A stretch of 64,000 nt of DNA. Origin: Aurelia coerulea (lineage: Eukaryota; Cnidaria; Scyphozoa; Semaeostomeae; Ulmaridae). This document shows positions 13,401-24,379 of the stretch, piece by piece. Position 1 is the stretch's first letter, and every line of letters starts with the position of its first letter. The stretch spans positions 193,501 through 257,500 of the forward strand of contig CM076961.1 in assembly GCA_039566865.1 (NCBI GenBank). Direction: 5' to 3'. The translations under genes were made by a program, and so were the position numbers. The notes beneath the pieces are model-generated. The model made no database searches and had not been told where the DNA came from. It saw only the letters and a list, made by a program, of their open reading frames with translations.

Positions 13401-16400
13401 AACATGGCACTTATAGAACGTAATGTAACAGTCTAAAATAAGTTTCTCTTGCTCCATTTAGTAGGAAACATGTCTATTTAGGTCTTTTTCTTGCAGTGTG
13501 TTGAGTGAACGATAATGGTCAAACTCAACATGGCACTTATAGAACGTAATGTAAAAGTCTAAATAAGTTTCTCTTGCTTCATTTAGTACCAAACATGTCT
13601 TTTTAGGTCTTATTCTTGCAGTGTGTTGAATAAACGATAATGGTAAAACTCAACATGGCACTTATAGAACGTAATGTAAAAGTCTAAAATAAGTTTCTCT
13701 TGCTTCATTTAGTACGAAACATGTCTTTTTAGGTCTTTTTCTTGCAGTGTGTTGAATAAACGATAATGGTAAAACTCAACATGGCACATATAGAGCGTAA
13801 TGTAACAGTCTAAAATAAGTTTCTCTTGCTTCATTTAGTACGAAACATGTCTTTTTAGGTCTTTTTCTTGCAGTGTGTTGAATGAAAGAAAATGGTAAAA
13901 AAAATAAGTTTCTCTTGCTTCATTTAGTACGAAACATGTCTTTCTAGCTCTTTTTCTTGCAGTGTGTTGAGTGAACGATAATGGTAAAACTCAACATGGC
14001 ACTTATAGAACGTAATGTAACAGTCTAAAATAAGTTTCTCTTGCTTCATTTAGTAGGAAACATGTCTATTTAGGTCTTTTTCTTGCAGTGTGTTGAGTGA
14101 ACGATAATGGTAAAACTCAACATGGCACTTATAGAACGTAATGTAACAGTCTAAAATAAGTTTCTCTTGCTTCATTTAGTAGGAAATATGTCTATTTAGG
14201 TCTTTTTCTTGCAGTGTGTTGAATGAACGATAATGGTAAAACTCAACATGGCACTTATAGAACGTAATGTAACAGTCTAAAATAAGTTTCTCTTGCTTCA
14301 TTTAGTACGAAACATGTCTTTTAGGTCTTTTTCTTGCAGTGTGTTGAATGAACGATAATGGTAAAACTCAACATGGCACTTATAGAACGTAATGTAACAG
14401 TCTAAAATAAGTTTCTCTTGCTTCATTTAGTACGAAACATGTCTTTTTAGGTCTTTTCTTGCAGTGTGTTGAATGAACGATAATGGTAAAACTCAACATG
14501 GCACTTATAGAACGTAATGTAACAGTCTAAAATAAGTTTCTCTTGCTTCATTTAGTACGAAACATGTCTTTTTAGGTCTTTTTCTTGCAGTGTGCTGTAT
14601 GAACGATAATGGTAAAACTCAACATGGCACTTATAGAACGTAATGTAACAGTCTAAAATGAGTTTCTCTTGCTTCATTTAGTACGAAACATGTCTTTTAG
14701 GTCTTTTTCTTGCAGTGTGTTGAATGAACGATAATGGTAAAACTCAACATGGCACTTATAGAACGTAATGTCACAGTCTAAAATAAGTTTCTCTTGCTTC
14801 ATTTAGTACGAAACATGTCTTTTAGGTCTTTTTCTTGCAGTGTGTTGAATGAACGATAATGGTAAAACTCAACATGGCACTTATAGAACGTAATGTAACA
14901 GTCTAAAATAAGTTCCTCTTGCTCCATTTAGTACGAAACATGACTTTTTAGGTCTTTTTCTTGCAGTGTGTTGAGCGAACGATAATGGTAAAACTCAACA
15001 TGCCACTTATAGAACGTAATGTAACAGTCTAAAATAAGTTTCTCTTGCTCCATTTAGTAGGAAACATGTCTTTTAGGTCTTTTTCTTGCAGTGTGTTGAA
15101 TGAACGATAATGGTCAAACTCAACATGGCACTTATAGAACGTAATGTAACAGTCTAAAATAAGTTTCTCTTGCTCCATTTAGTACGAAACATGTCTTTTT
15201 CTTGCAGTGTGTTGAGTGAACGATAATGGTAAAACTCAACATGGCACTTATAGAACGTAATGTAACAGTCTAAAATAAGTTTCTCTTGCTCCATTTAGTA
15301 GGAAACATGTCTTTTTAGGGCTTTTTCTTGCAGTGTGTTGAATGAACGATAATGGTAAAACTCAACATGGCACTTATAGAACGTAATGTAACAGTCTAAA
15401 ATAAGTTTCTCTTGCTTCATTTAGTACCAAACATGTCTTTTTAGGTCTTTTTCTTGCAGTGTGTTGAATGAACGATAATGGTAAAACTCAACATGGCACA
15501 TATAGAGCGTAATGTAACAGTCTAAAATTAGTTTCTCTTGCTTCATTTAGTACGAAACATGTCTTTTTAGGTCTTTTTCTTGCAATGTGTTTAGTGAACG
15601 ATAATGGTAAAACTCAACATGGCATTTTTTCATGTTCCTTGTTGATCGTTACGGCGTCCCCTCGAAATGTCTCACTGAGGGGCACACCACTGAGCAGAAC
15701 ATAATAATCCTACTTTGATATGAATCAGAATCTGATCGGAATCAGATCTTTTCAAATCTGAAAATCTCTGACGTTTGTAGGGGGGGGGCACCGCCCGAAA
15801 GTTTTTGAGGCCCAGGGATAAAACTTGGAAATGAAGCTTCCTGTATTCCTGTATTCCTGTATCCGAAGCGGGAATGTAGATAAAAATTGTGATCTTTCCT
15901 TATTTGGCCATCTAGACCCTGATTTCCTTAGAGGATACCCTCCCTGCCCCTCTTTCAGCGGCCCCGGTAGGAGGGGCTTGTCCTAAATTGATTGGCAAAC
16001 AAGGGCGCCCTTCAACATCGGGCATGTTATCCATCATTTTCTTGAGTTTTGCCCTCATTCCAGACATTGCAACCCTGTTAGTCAACCCTCTAAATTGCGG
16101 TTGTGGTTGTTGAAATTCAACACATGTTGAGTACCGAAATGGTACACAAATATAAGTGGATTATTTGAATAATGTTGGCTTACCTGTATAAAGAACAGCT
16201 CCTTTGTTTCCTTCAAACAAAAACCTGTAAATTAAATAATAAATATATTACAAAGAAAAAACAGCAATCAGAAGCTTGTCCAAAGAAAACCAGAACTTTT
16301 AAGCCCGTTGGAAACATGCACAGTGAAACTATGGAATGGCACAGAATTCATGCTCTTTAATAAGAAACTAATATTACATTTTGCATCTTATAAACTGTAT

Positions 16401-18384
16401 AAAAGAAGTTTCGATGCAAAAAAACAAGATATTTAGCATATTTAGATATTGTTGCATCTTATATATATAATATATGGATTACTTCAACATTTTTAATGAC
16501 AAAAGCATCTTAAAATAAACTTCAATCTTATGTTATCGTCATACAAGGAAACAGGAATTTACAAGAAATGATATAAGTAGCAGCACAAATATTTGTCAAA
16601 ATTAGCCAACACTATCAGTCATATTATTCAAAATTGATTGATGACAAGTTTATGGTTTATCCAAATGAGTCCCACTAATTTTGAAACCTGAGATGGAGAG
16701 AAAGTGGAAACTTACATAACAGAACCAACACAATGACCTGCAGGTATAAGAGTGACCACCATTGACATTCGTTCATCCTGCAATGAAAAGATAATTGATT
16801 TAAATTTAGGGATTCAACAAAGCACTTGATTTGCTAAATCAATGAAAATTTTCTATGAAAACATGCAAAGAAGAAATTTTTTAAATCAACTTACCAATTT
16901 TTTGTCCTGAATTTTGAGTATCGTTGGTTGACTGACAGGAATGCCATGCTAATAAAAACAAAGAATCTCAACATCTCAACTGTTAGCAGCAATGTACAAA
17001 ATGACAAAAATAAATGTTCAAGAACAAATCATGGAGTGTCCCAAAAGCATTGCAATGGGTTTGAAAAATAATAGAAGCCTAAAAGTTCTTTCCATTTTCT
17101 CTAAATTGATTGAAAAGAGGTATCCGCAACCCTTTTGACACAATTTTTTCTTAAAACTAAAACTGTGACCAAAGATTTCAAGGCAGACTTTCTCAACCCC
17201 ATCAAACACCTTAGCTAGTTCTAAATGATATAAAAAATTCATACAGAAGATGACAGCTTACAGTGTAGCTGCAAAGCCTCTGCAAACTTTCATCATTTTG
17301 CATCAGATTCTTTGTCGTCTCTGAGCAGTACAGGGAGCTGTTATCACTGAAAGAAATAAAGGAGAAAGAATCAATAAAAATGGAAAAAATTATGGTATGT
17401 CCATCAATAAAACTAAACTTCTAAAAAATCATCAACAAAGTTAATTCTCTTTCAAGTGGATAACTCTATAATGTTGACAATATTATTGAGACTATTTGTT
17501 GTTGTTGTCATTTTATGGTGAAAGTGAAGGCTTTCTACTCTAAAAAAAATTGACTGTACCAGCATATAATCACGTTACTGTCAACAAAATAATGCTTTTA
17601 ATGCAAGGAGAGAATGTTTTTATGCAAAACATTTATGTTAGACAATCAAAAAATGTCTGGTTTAAGATGAGGAAAAATAGTGTACTACACTGTAAAGTTA
17701 ATTGCATAAAAAACTTCTGGTTTTTAGATAACAACTCACTTGGCTTTCAATATTTTCAGAAATTCTTCAGAATCAAGTCCATCCATATGATCTAAAATAG
17801 AATTTAACGTATTAGACAATGAAGTTGCAAACACATATCATTTGGAATCTCAATTGTTTCTAGAACAATATACCTTTTGTTCCGATATTGCATTAGCTTA
17901 AGTCTCCTATATATGTGCAGTTTCTCACATTCTGTGGCATCAGTGAATCAAGCTTCAGGACTGGTAGACTACAGGTATAAAAGTTTCCAGGTACAGAGGC
18001 CAGTGGCAGGAACATCAGATAGATTTCATATGACAGTGTTTAGAAAAACAAAGATGAATCTTTTAGCTATTTTTGTTAAAAATTAAGCCTAAATATTTCA
18101 TGCCTGGGTGGGTCTGCTTATATCAAGCATCCCTGCACCTCTTTTTAGTCCTAAAGCAGAGATGTTATTTCTTACCTCGTCTCAGTACTAAAACAAACGT
18201 GTTATTTTTTAGGCCAAACAAACACATCATTTTGGATGGTGGCAAGCTTCCACACACACTTTTTTGGCTCCTTACCTTTATGGCAATGTGAAAGAAAGAA
18301 TGCATTGCAAAGATGAGTTTCTTTTGTAAAATTATCAATTGCTATAAAAGGATACTCGTTGAGTTTTCCTTGAAAGATACTCAT
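3919..18384 (-). CDS. DCLRE1C: Artemis nuclease (metallo-beta-lactamase/beta-CASP), complete, 16 exons
   Basis: Exons (minus): 18384-18276, 17791-17740, 17346-17262, 16948-16895, 16777-16716, 16224-16184, 11224-11164, 10897-10825, 10647-10610, 10367-10265, 8311-8204, 7395-7265, 6748-6688, 6288-6197, 5257-5106, 4379-3919. Phases agree at every junction, giving 560 aa. Artemis (SNM1C) is a nuclear nuclease that with DNA-PKcs opens hairpins and trims ends in non-homologous end joining. Metal-binding residues are visible: HCHKDH (H33, H35, D37, H38), PAGHC (H115), YTGD (D136) and YIDTTF (D165). The beta-CASP part holds KYGYEYLL and RLKPSTLWF. The last exon encodes ~150 residues of hydrophilic Lys/Glu/Asn-rich tail, shorter than the vertebrate tail (human protein 692 aa). 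The start was chosen because MSIFQGKLNEYP matches the family N-terminus. Confidence 0.95.
5631..5668. repeat. (GGTC)n microsatellite
   Basis: About nine tandem GGTC/TCGG tetramers in Artemis intron 14; imperfect related sequence recurs near 6120. Confidence 0.9.
5703..5790. mobile_element. Fragment of the TTAA-flanked MITE family
   Basis: The stretch from TTAAAGAGGCTCCGTC through TTGCAGTTTTTTGAAAGG matches the left end and sub-terminal part of the element at 26972-27286. The right end was not found, so this is a truncated copy in Artemis intron 14. Confidence 0.55.
8421..9540. mobile_element. ~1.1 kb element with ~50-bp terminal inverted repeats
   Basis: The left end (around 8434-8487: ACACGTTTGGTAGGCTGTGG ... 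GGCTGATATTCAAAACT) is matched in inverse orientation at 9474-9530 (AGTTTTGAATATCAGCC ... CCACAACCCGCCAAACATG). Internally a segment built on GGTCTATGG / GAATGGAACGTGGAATTCCC forms a second inverted pair. No transposase frame was seen, so it is non-autonomous. Related arms occur at 22445-22660, 27340-27435 and 57460-57850. It lies in Artemis intron 10. Confidence 0.7.
10427..10456. repeat. (GATT)n microsatellite
   Basis: Tandem GATT/TTGA tetramers within Artemis intron 9. Confidence 0.85.
12214..15632. repeat. Satellite array of ~125-bp units in Artemis intron 6
   Basis: About 27 head-to-tail copies of a ~125-126-bp unit, recognisable by the recurring core CTTGCAGTGTGTTGAATGAA and by CATGGCACTTATAGAACG. 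Unit spacing measured at 12357, 12484, 12610 and 12736 is 126-127 bp. Copies differ by few substitutions and single-base indels; one unit near 13870-13920 is internally deleted. Variants such as AAGTTCCTCTTGCTCC with GAGCGAACG and CATGCCACTT recur as a block at 13191 and 14912, so part of the array was itself duplicated. No long open frame is conserved across units. Confidence 0.95.
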
Positions 18385-21068
18385 TTTACTGCAAGCATTT
18401 TCTCACAGCTAACCTCTTCTGTCCGCCATTGCAACTTGCAATCCCGCCAAAAGCAAGAAACATTCATTATGAGGCAGTCTCCTTCGGCGTAACGAGAGGA
18501 TCCTCCGCAGCACATGAAATGCCGAAACCAAAAAGGTCTGTTCCAACGAGCACAAGCCACATCTTGGTAGGCCTTTGTTGTCGCTTTTCTTCATGGTGAA
18601 TGGGGACAACAATGGCCAACCAAGAGATGGCGAAGATCTTCTAAATATAACAGGCACTCGTATTCACCCTGGGCACGTATAAGGCATGCTGGCTGAGACA
18701 GACCCTTCAAAATGGCAAAATATTATTGCGAGATGTCAGCAAGAAATCATATTTAAAACACAAAGCTGGCCCCAAAGCTGGCCCCAAAGCTGGCCCAGGC
18801 AAAGTTGCAAATATGAACTATTGTATTTGACAACTTTAACATGTGCTGTTTGATTGTGTAGCGAAAGAAACAATGGGTGTGTGGGTGTTTTCTGTAGCCT
18901 ATTTATAGTGGCTATTCGATTTTGATCCCACGTTCCCTTTAAATTCGAAAAGGGACATCGTTTGGTGCATTTTGAACTTAATGTCGGACATAATGTATGA
19001 ACACGAGTACTATCAGTAAATCAACCTAAGTAAAAACATTTTTTCTACGAATCAAATTTCAAATCAAATGCAAAAGAGGATACTGTACATGGTTCGATTA
19101 AATTGTTTACATATTGTGATCTATAAAAGTTTCTTCTCATCAAATAGCTTATTACTTAGACTAATTCTTTCATATAATACGGGTGTAATTAAAATGTATA
19201 CTTAATCATAAAAAACTATCGACAAATTAATCCAGATTTTAAGTTTCAATGCAAACTTAAGAATTGTACCAGATTACCAGAAGGTAAATCTTACAGTAGC
19301 ATGAAATATATCTAGCCAAACAAGCACCACACAGAAACATCAGTTTTCCAGGAAGCTTAAGTTTCGATAGGTGTTGGTCCAATCAACTTCTTCTGCATAT
19401 TTCGGAATGAAAACGCTTCGTTGACGATATAATATCAACAGCAACTCCCAATATGATGAAGAGCATCCTTAAGGTCTTTTAAAGTAGCAAAAACATCACG
19501 ATTTCTGAGTACATCAGTTTTCCGAAACTATTCTCTGACGTGTGATTTAGCGTCATATTAGAGGGTTTCCTACGCAAGGGAAAAGGAGCGTACGAATAAC
19601 TTCTGCTTGGATACAATTTAAAATTATGGCTATGGTACAAAAACGAAATATCCAAAAATTCTACACTTATTCAAAACTTCATAAATAACCCGTAACAAAA
19701 TACGTGTAATTTAATATTCAACTTATAAAAGATTAGACATCCACATACGATCTTGAGCATGAAACAGATCTCATACGCAGTATCCATTATGCCTTCAATT
19801 CAGTTACGACATAAAGTAAACATACGCAATTGGAAAGTTCTGTCTTTACTGAGAGCTAGGGTGTATAGTAGAATGTATCATTACATTGTATCATCAAAAT
19901 GTTAGATGGCCAAAAACCTTTTTTATGGGCAACCATCTATGTGAAACGAAAGTCAGCTAGCATAATCTTGCTCATTCAATCTAAAACAGAAATTTGATTG
20001 ATATTCTTGAAAGGCCTTCTTTGTTGCAACTGAATGTTCTGGAGCAGATAAGGAGGAGCTGGACGGTACTAGGGCACTGGGTGGGAGCACGGGCCTCCAC
20101 CCCAAGATTTTGCAATTATGATGAAAAGGTGTCTTCTTCGTTTCAGAAAATGCCCCTTCAGCTAAATGAAACAGTGCCCTTTAACTGTCGTGCGCCAAAG
20201 TTTAAGATGCTTCCTACGGTCCCGTTTTGGAGAAACTCTTGGAGGGGAGGGGCAAAGGACATGCCGGGGGCATAATTAGGCAAAGCTCAATTTTGTAACA
20301 AAATAATTTTCATCAGAGTGCTCATTCTGTGAGGTTGTTGTCAACACAAATTTTTCATCCACATCAAATATAAAACCTTGAAAGATGTTTTGTCAGCAAT
20401 AAAAGGAACCATTGTTTGCGTAGGGGTATCATGGGGATGGGGTATTGGTCTCAAAACGGGTGTAAGGCCACGCATTGGAAATAACAACGGATATAAGTAC
20501 CGATACATGACTACATTGCAAATCTATGAAAATAAGGAAACCTTGCGTTTCGACGGGTATAATTTTACAAATGAAATCCATCATGAAATAATTTTTAACT
20601 TCGGATATAGCCAGTTCACGAATACAATTCATACACCATATCGAAATATATCTGCACTACTTAACATCAGTGTTGAAGTAAGGTTGCGTTGAAAGTTCTT
20701 TGCTTCTCTTGGAGGCCCATTGAAGGGACGACCTTTGGAAGGGACGTTAAACTAGGGGTCCTATGCTTGGATGCGGCATGCATAGTAGGCCCAAAGTAGC
20801 TAAAACTAGCTTGAAATCTTTTCAGCCTACTCAAAATAACGTAATGAATGAATAAATGAATGAATGAAAATGAGAGTCACGTGCCTGTGTCTGAGTTGGT
20901 GCTTTGGTAGTTAGGAAAATGAATTTACTTTCAGATAGTTATCAGAGAAGCAAAGAACTGTTTAGCATATCCATTACTTCAATGTGCAAAACGATAACTA
21001 ATAATATTCTATGCCATCAAATGTTAATCATGAAACTTTACGAAACTCCAAAGATAAAACAATTTAGA
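18385..21068. other. Intergenic region between Artemis and the receptor phosphatase
   Basis: The ~250 bp above 18384 is relatively GC-rich and likely holds the Artemis promoter and 5' untranslated sequence. It includes a triplicated 11-base run (CCAAAGCTGGC) near 18770-18798 and a dispersed repeat at 18776-18945. Open frames at 19994-20275 and 20378-20692 resemble no known family. The phosphatase 3' untranslated region should lie just below 21069. Confidence 0.5.
18776..18945. repeat. Dispersed repeat (AGCTGGCCCAGGC family), copy 1
   Basis: Begins AAAGCTGGCCCAGGC, continues GAAAGAAACAATGGGTGTG and ends TATTTATAGTGGCTATTCGA. Copies with the same order of blocks are at 21410-21563 and 42485-42640. 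No coding capacity or terminal repeat was identified; class unknown. Confidence 0.7.
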
Positions 21069-24000
21069 TTACGCATTTTCGTCACTTTCTGATTCGGAAT
21101 CCTCTTCCATATTGGCAATCAATTCTTTTACTTCATCAGAAACTTGCATCGGTGATATTGGCATACTTTCCTTCTTCTGAATGATTGGTTGCTCCTCCTC
21201 CCGAGGATACGTTGGCATCAACTCCTTGTATCGTAATGCAGCTTTGTACAGGTATTCATAATGAGCCTGTATCGAGACAATAAGTGATTTGAGAAAACGT
21301 TTAAATTGAATGAAACTTACGTATTCAGGTTTTCGTTTTCTTTGTCCTGTTAATAGATTACCCCTACTTAGCTCCGTTAACTAACTTTAAAGAGAATCAA
21401 CATGGTTAAACACTTGCCTGGGCCAAATTAAAAAATATACCCTATTGTCCTTGGTAGCTTGACACGTACAATTTCATTGTGTAGATAAAGAAACAATGGG
21501 TGTGTTGGCGTTTTCTTTCGCTTATTCATAGCGGCCACTCGATATAGCTATGTCTTTTCCCTTTAAAGGGCCCTGTGCAACGTCACACATTTTCGACCGC
21601 AAATATGCGTTGATTCCCTGTAATCGATATTTTCTGATAATCAGAAATTAAGATGGCTACCTCGAGGCAGGAACATCTCGCGAGATCGAAGCTTTTCCTG
21701 TCCTGAACCAATGTGTATGGCAAAGAATAAAGTTGGAAGACCAAGTCGTGGCGAGCCCCAACATGTCTTGTACTGTAGCAAGTTAGAAGTTTCTTATAGT
21801 AGTGGCGTGGAGTCAATTTCAAATGAAGACGTTGCTCTGAGTTGTTGCTGAGTTATCAGAAGTGCTATTCGCTGTACACAGTTGAAAAGTGAAAACATTG
21901 ACTAACAACCATGCTTATGGCATCGAAGAAAATGGTAATGATGGTGATGTTTATGTACGTGCGATATACTTGTTTCCACTGTGCTTCCGCGCGGCTTGTG
22001 TGCTTTGTTTATTTCTTTCAGAAAGCACTGAGCCCGCAAAGCACTAACGTTGCACAGGCCCCTTTAAGACTAGATTGAATCTATTACCTTGCTTTGAATG
22101 ACTAGGGGTCTTTGTCTTCTCATCATTCTTACAATTGCAAAAACATCAACCGTTTCTTCAAAATCATCCATTTGTTTCACTTATTTATAGCGGCCACTCG
22201 ATATAGCTATGTCTATTCCCTTTAAGACTAGATTGAATCTATTACCTTGCTTTGAATGACTAGAGGTCTTTGTCTTCTCATCATTCTTACAATTGCAAAA
22301 ACATCAACCGTTTCTTCAAAATCATCCATTTGTTCTTTGATATTCCACATTGCACAGTAAACACCACTTCTTCCTACTCCGCAACTGAAATACAAATATC
22401 AATTTCATAATACCTCATGTTCCCTGCACAGGGTGCCTTAAAGAAGCTAAAAAGTTTAGTAGGCTGTGGCATAAAAAGTAAGTGGCCGATATTCAAAACT
22501 AAAATACTAATCTGTCAGTCAAAGGCCAACTTAGATGTGAACTTTGTCAAGTAGAATCACTAATCTTTTAGAACCAGAACTAAGTAAAATGATGGTAACG
22601 GGTTTGTATGGGAACAAGAATCCCACGTTCGATTTTGGTCCATGATATTAAAATTCAATACAATTGTCTGCTGCGAAAATAGAATGCGATGTTCAAATGA
22701 AATGGTTAAATGTTTCATAGGTCAATATAAGGTGAGAAATATCAAGAACATAACTCTACCTGCAATGGACTACAACTGGACTGCTATCAGGACTGCTTTT
22801 AAATGCATCCAAAAATGCTTTTCTGATTTTAATATTTTTGATCATGTCGTATATATGGTCTGCATTTGGTTCTTCGTCTTCGTTCCAATCCAAAAACTGA
22901 TAATGAAACACTTTGCGACGCTCACTTTCTCCCTGTAATGAAAGACAGCGAGCATTATATGCCTGTAATGAAAGACAGCGAATATCAGAAGGCATATATA
23001 CGAAAAGGCATAAAAGATGGCAACTTGAGCATGTAAAAAATAAGAAAGATTACAATTTCTTGAATAAAATGAATTTAAAAGGTTGGTTGGTTTTTTCAAC
23101 AACATAGCTTCAGATACTTTAGCATTTTCGTTATCTTTCTACCGTTGGATTTTTCTGAAATCTTCAATATTTTCCAAAGACTTCAAGAAAATTTTGAAAA
23201 AACTTGTTGTAATTTCTAAACTTTTTGACGAGACATGAATTAATTTTCAAGAAAACCATAGTTTTTAAATGTTTACAATATGGTATCAAGCAAAAGTCTG
23301 TAACTCTCCTGGTTTAGGGTTTAGAAATTTGATGACGTATCATCCTCAATTGAGTTGAAATCAAAATATGCCGGAATTTCGAAAAATATTCAAGATTTCT
23401 GAGAAGTCCAGCGGTAGAATTATAGAGGACTGGGGAGAGGAAGAGAAGTAACTTAAAGCCATTCAATTCAATGAAATAGGTCAGAGAATTTTACACCCAC
23501 CTTTAGCATAGGTTGCAAATCTTTATCTCGGCGTAAAAAGGTGGGTGTAAAATTCAATGACCTATTTCTTCTGATTGAATGGCTTGAAAGAAACTTTAGA
23601 TACTTATCTATAAATCTACCGTTGGACTTTTCAGAAATTTTGAATATTTTTGGAAATTACAGCGTATCTTACATTTCAACTCATTTGAGAATGTGACGTC
23701 ATCAAATTTCTAAATCATAAACCAGATGAGTGACAGACTTTTGCTTGATACCATATTGTAGGCATTTATGAACTATGGTTTCCTTCGAAATTATTTCATG
23801 TTACGTCAAACTGTTTAGAAATTACGATGGTCTTAAGTTTTTTTGAAAATTTTTCTTGAATTCTTGAAAAAGAAGAAAAACACTCTAATTCTGAAAATAT
23901 TGAAGATTTCAGAAAATTCCAACGGTAGAATTATAGAGAATTACCTAAAGTTTCTTTGAAGTCATTCAGTTCAAAGGAATAGGTGACTCAATTTTACACC

Positions 24001-24348
24001 AGCCTATTTAAAGATTGGGAACCTATGCTCCCACCTTTTAGACCAATTTAAAGATTCTTCAAATAACAAAACAAGCACAAACTGAAAAGTAACAAAGTGC
24101 ACAATGAAAGGTTTAACATACCCATTCAACTCTACCAACGAGTTCTAATTCTTTCAATCGATAATGTCCTTCATCAGTCTCAGATACACAATGAATCTCA
24201 AATGAACCAAAATTCACAGGATTGCAATCGGAACGCGGCAAATAACTCAAACAATCCTCCTGAAATAAAAGAAAAGTCATTTTGATTGCAAACAAGCTTT
24301 AAAGCCTTCTTTGGAGCAGAATTTGACAATCTAATTACTTGGTTGACT

Positions 24349-24379
<31 letters not shown>

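Noticed and set aside
18409..18657. 82-codon minus-strand open frame just upstream of Artemis
   Set aside because: It is in the likely promoter or 5' untranslated region, ends before the Artemis start and resembles no protein; probably a chance frame in GC-richer DNA.
19994..20692. Two open frames of 93 and 104 codons on the plus strand
   Set aside because: No domain, no splice structure and no similarity to anything else in the window. Chance frames are common at this length.
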